DNA from: Candidatus Altarchaeales archaeon A3
GTDB lineage: Archaea > Altiarchaeota > Altiarchaeia > Altiarchaeales > Altiarchaeaceae
Assembly (NCBI GenBank): GCA_002083985.1
Contig: MTER01000038.1
Span: 1-7,313, forward strand
DNA length: 7,313 nucleotides
Direction: 5' to 3'
Shown here piece after piece: positions 4,135-7,313 of this stretch. Each line of letters starts with the position of its first letter. Positions within the stretch are counted from its first letter, which is position 1. A program made the position numbers and the translations under genes. The notes under the pieces were generated by a model. It ran no database searches. It saw only the letters and a program-made list of their open reading frames with translations, and was not told the DNA's origin.

Positions 4135-6078
4135 ATGCACCCAAAAACAATATCCGAAAAAATTTTGCAGGCACATCTTATTGATGGAAAATTAGAAAAA
4201 GGAAGCGAAATCGGGCTCAAAATTGACCAGACCTTAACACAGGATGCAACGGGAACTATTGCATACCTTCAATTTGAATCAATCGGAATTGACAGAGTAA
4301 GGAACGAATTAGCAGTAAGTTATGTTGACCACAACACATTGCAGGACGATTTCAAAAATCCCGATGACCACAGATTTTTGAGGACTATTGCCGAAAGATA
4401 CGGTATTTACTTTTCTCCGCCAGGAAACGGAATTTGCCACCAGTTGCATTTAGAAAGATTTGCAGTCCCGGGAAAAACACTACTGGGAAGCGACAGCCAC
4501 ACCCCGACAGCAGGAGGAATTGGAATGCTCGCAATCGGTGCCGGCGGTTTGGATGTTGCATGTGCAATGGCAAATGAGCCGTTTTATTTAAAAATGCCTG
4601 AAATTACAGAAGTAAATTTAAGCGGAAATTTAATACCTTTTGTATCGGCAAAAGATGTCATTCTTGAAATTTTAAGAACAATAACAGTTAGCGGCGGCGT
4701 TGGAAAAATTTTAGAGTATAGCGGAGATGGAATAGCAAATTTAGATGTTCCAGGCAGGGCAACAATAACAAATATGGGAACTGAAACAGGGGCAACAACT
4801 TCAATATTTCTTAGCGATGAAATAACAAGAAATTTTATGGAAATGCAAAACCGTGTTTCCGACTGGAAAAATTTAAATGCGGATAATAATGCATACTATG
4901 ATGAAAAGCTTGTAATAAATTTATTGGAAATTGAACCCAACATTGCATCGCCTCACGGTCCAGATAATGTTAAAAAAGTCAGGGATGTTCAGGGAATTAA
5001 TGTTGAGCAGGTTGTTATAGGGAGCTGCACAAATTCATCGCTTCGTGATTTAAAGGTTGTCGCAAATTTGCTGAAAGACAGAAAGGTAAGCAAAGATGTT
5101 GATTTGATTATTGCACCCGGTTCAAGAAGTGTTGTTGAGGCATTAATAGAAAGCGGAGAATATAGTTACTTTATCAGGGCAGGTGCAAGGGTTATTGAGA
5201 ATGTATGCGGCCCGTGTATCGGAATGGGATATGCTCCACCAAGTGAAGGGGTCTCTATCAGAACAATAAACAGAAATTTCCCGGGAAGAAGCGGAACAAA
5301 GGATGCAAAGGTTTATATTTCAGGTCCCGAAACAGCAGTTGCCTGTGCGATAACAGGAAAAATTTCTGACCCGAGAGATGTATTTGCTCAAAAAATTTTA
5401 AAATGCCTAAAGATGCCGAAGTCGTTTCCGGTAATTAATAACTTCATCAATCCAATTCCGGTTGAAACCGCAAAAAACACTATTATTATTCGGGGGCCAA
5501 ATATAAAACCGCTTCCGAAATTTGAGCCCCAAACCGGAAAAATGATGGGAGAAATTTTAATTAAGGTTAGCGATAACATTTCAACGGACCACATTATGCC
5601 TGCGGGTGCAAAAATTTTGCCGTTGAGGAGTAACATTCCGGAAATTTCAAAGTATGTGTTCAACAGTATAGATGCTCAATTTTATCAGAGAGCAACAGAA
5701 AAGAAGGGCGGATTTATTGTTGGGGGCGAAAATTACGGACAGGGTTCAAGCAGGGAGCATGCAGCAATTGCTCCCCGTTATCTGGGAATTAAAGCGGTAA
5801 TTGTGAAGTCGTTTGCGAGAATACATACTGCAAATTTAATAAATTTTGGGATATTGCCTTTGATGTTTGAGAATAAAAGTGATTACGACAGGATTGAGCA
5901 GGGAGACATAATCGAAATTTCTGCAGGAATTGATGAATTAAGAAACAACAATGTCATAATGAAAATTTTAAGTAAAAATTTTGAAATCGGTTTAAAGCAC
6001 AATTTAAGTGGGAAAGATATTGAAATTATAGTGGGTGGGGGAAAGTTAAATTTCATTGCAGAAAGATTAAAATGGTGA
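4135..6078 (+). CDS. acn: aconitate hydratase (Aquifex-type)
   Basis: Aconitase interconverts citrate and isocitrate through cis-aconitate in the cytoplasm, using a [4Fe-4S] cluster. The product is 647 residues, the size of the short Aquifex-type aconitase rather than the roughly 900-residue AcnA. Key sites are visible: QDATG near 36-40, SYVDHNTLQ (62-70), GSDSHTPTAGG (118-128), cluster cysteines Cys298 in GSCTNSS and Cys358/Cys361 in CGPCIGM, the substrate-contact SRSV (330-333), then the swivel domain with NISTDHIMPAG (481-491) and GQGSSREHAA (535-544). ATG 4135 is the first start after an in-frame TAA at 4123-4125 and matches the family N-terminus. No ribosome binding site precedes it, and I see no clear TATA box. 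The frame is complete and undamaged, unlike thrS. The permease starts 15 bases later on the same strand. Confidence 0.95.
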   Translation: MHPKTISEKILQAHLIDGKLEKGSEIGLKIDQTLTQDATGTIAYLQFESIGIDRVRNELAVSYVDHNTLQDDFKNPDDHRFLRTIAERYGIYFSPPGNGICHQLHLERFAVPGKTLLGSDSHTPTAGGIGMLAIGAGGLDVACAMANEPFYLKMPEITEVNLSGNLIPFVSAKDVILEILRTITVSGGVGKILEYSGDGIANLDVPGRATITNMGTETGATTSIFLSDEITRNFMEMQNRVSDWKNLNADNNAYYDEKLVINLLEIEPNIASPHGPDNVKKVRDVQGINVEQVVIGSCTNSSLRDLKVVANLLKDRKVSKDVDLIIAPGSRSVVEALIESGEYSYFIRAGARVIENVCGPCIGMGYAPPSEGVSIRTINRNFPGRSGTKDAKVYISGPETAVACAITGKISDPRDVFAQKILKCLKMPKSFPVINNFINPIPVETAKNTIIIRGPNIKPLPKFEPQTGKMMGEILIKVSDNISTDHIMPAGAKILPLRSNIPEISKYVFNSIDAQFYQRATEKKGGFIVGGENYGQGSSREHAAIAPRYLGIKAVIVKSFARIHTANLINFGILPLMFENKSDYDRIEQGDIIEISAGIDELRNNNVIMKILSKNFEIGLKHNLSGKDIEIIVGGGKLNFIAERLKW

Positions 6079-6093
6079 AAATTTATTTTTTAA

Positions 6094-7313
6094 ATGTTCT
6101 CAATTATTCCAATTCAGATTATTGTTTTATTCGCTGTATTTATCCTCGTTTCAATAAGACAGATAGGAAATTTAAGATTGCAGATATGGCAGCTCATGCT
6201 GTTCGGATCGCTCGTTGTGCTTATTACCGGACAAATTTCACCGAATGATGCGCTTACTTCAATAAATTTTGATGTCATCTTATTTTTATTCGGAGTTTTT
6301 GTTATCAGTAAGGCACTGGAAGAGAGCGGAATTTTACAGTATTTTTCATCTAAAATTTTTCACAAAGCAAAATCAACAGACATGCTAATATTATTAGTCC
6401 TCTTTGTTGCAGGCGGAGCATCAGCAATATTGATGAATGATACCTTAGCAATAATAGGAACTCCAATAATGTTAATGTTAGCGTCGCAGTATAAAATTTC
6501 TCCGAAATTATTGTTGCTTGCACTTGCATTTGCGATAACAATCGGAAGCGTTGCAAGTCCGATAGGTAATCCGCAAAATTTACTTATTGCTTTGAATATG
6601 CATGAACCGTTTATTCCGTTCATTAAATTTCTTCTGATTCCGACAATAATAAATTTGTTTGTTGCATACCTGCTATTAAAAATTTTTTACAAAAATGAGT
6701 TTATGAAATTAAGCCGGAATTTGCAGGAAATTTCTGAAAGCAAAACAAAGCCGGACTTCAAACTTTCACTCATAACTAAAATTTCGTTTGTTTTATTTGT
6801 TTCTCTGCTCTTTCTAAAAATTTTACTTACTGTTTTGAATATAAATATTTTAAATTTTGATTTGCGGCTGAGTTATATTGCCATAATTTCTGCGGTTCCG
6901 CTCATTTTGTTCAGCAGCAGAAGGTCTGAAATTATAAGAAATATTGACTGGCACACGCTGATATTTTTTGTGGCGATGTTTGTGCTGATGCAGTCCGTCT
7001 GGGATACAAATTTTTTCCAGAATTTAATTGAAGAAGGAAATTTGGATATATCATCAATTCCTGTGTTGCTGACAATAAGCGTTGTTTTAAGTCAGTTTAT
7101 TCAAATGTTCCACTTGTTGCTTTATATCTTCCGCTTTTAGGGCAGGGAACGGATGATGCACAACTGACAGCATTGGCAGCGGGCAGCACAATTGCAGGAA
7201 ATTTGTCAATTTTAGGGGCGGAAAGCAATGTAATAATAATCCAGAATGCAGAAAAAAGAAACTTTACATTAAATTTTTTTGAGTTTGTAAAAATCGGGAT
7301 TCCGCTTACGATA
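6094..7313 (+). CDS. ArsB/SLC13-like anion permease (partial, one frameshift)
   Basis: This is an integral membrane transporter of the ArsB/NhaD/SLC13 type (citrate-transporter-like domain) with many hydrophobic segments. Family landmarks are MNDTLAIIGTPI (114-125), SPIGNPQNLLIAL (155-167) and DWHTLIFFVAM (285-295). The ATG frame then reads SQFIQMFHLL and stops at 7138-7140. Reading from AAT 7104 in another frame restores NVPLVALYLPLLGQGTDDAQ and GAESNVIIIQNAEKRN up to the window end, with no stop over 70 codons. One base is missing, most simply a T making ATT-TCA-AAT and restoring the conserved SNVP motif. A GGTGA at 6074-6078, overlapping the aconitase stop, could serve as a ribosome binding site, though its spacing is long. 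The operon position suggests carboxylate transport; arsenite or other anions remain possible. The 3' end lies outside the window. Confidence 0.85.

Noticed and set aside
4385..5663. Minus-strand frames of 62 and 91 residues within aconitase
   Set aside because: Shadows of a fully conserved aconitase reading frame.
6350..6623. Minus-strand frames of 68 and 87 residues within the permease
   Set aside because: Antisense of conserved permease motifs NDT and GNPQN.

Overview
The window is AT-rich archaeal DNA. Three genes point to Archaea: a threonyl-tRNA synthetase with the archaeal N-terminal editing domain, a tRNA-splicing endonuclease of the short EndA type, and start codons lacking a Shine-Dalgarno site but preceded by TATA-like boxes at leaderless spacing. 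I cannot place the lineage more precisely from sequence alone.

Layout. Positions 1-578 hold no convincing gene. They contain two hairpin-rich repeat elements (copy A, 9-123; copy C, 390-477, inverted) and the probable thrS promoter. Positions 579-2475 encode threonyl-tRNA synthetase, but its reading frame is broken twice in or near the editing domain; each break is best explained by four missing bases. Positions 2476-3260 look like a decayed accessory patch. It holds a bulged inverted repeat, the C-terminal remnant of a RhuM-family protein on the minus strand, a third copy of the hairpin element (copy B, 2939-3037) where the RhuM homology stops, and an orphan C-terminal fragment on the plus strand. 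A 54-residue two-helix membrane protein follows (3263-3427), then endA on the minus strand (3449-4003). Divergent from endA are an intact aconitase (4135-6078) and, 15 bases after it, an ArsB/SLC13-like anion permease. The permease runs off the window and has a one-base frameshift near 7102.

How the genes fit together. ThrRS and EndA are core translation and tRNA-maturation functions. Aconitase and the permease form a probable two-gene operon, which hints, without proof, at a carboxylate substrate for the permease. The RhuM remnant and the orphan fragment suggest a former accessory island.

Most unusual signal. A three-copy interspersed element combines one or more variable perfect palindromes with a conserved tail. 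The tail can fold into a mini-hairpin containing tandem G.A (or A.G/A.A) mismatches. Base changes among the copies largely preserve pairing, which supports the fold. In copy B the palindrome arms repeat the coding sequence at the RhuM boundary.
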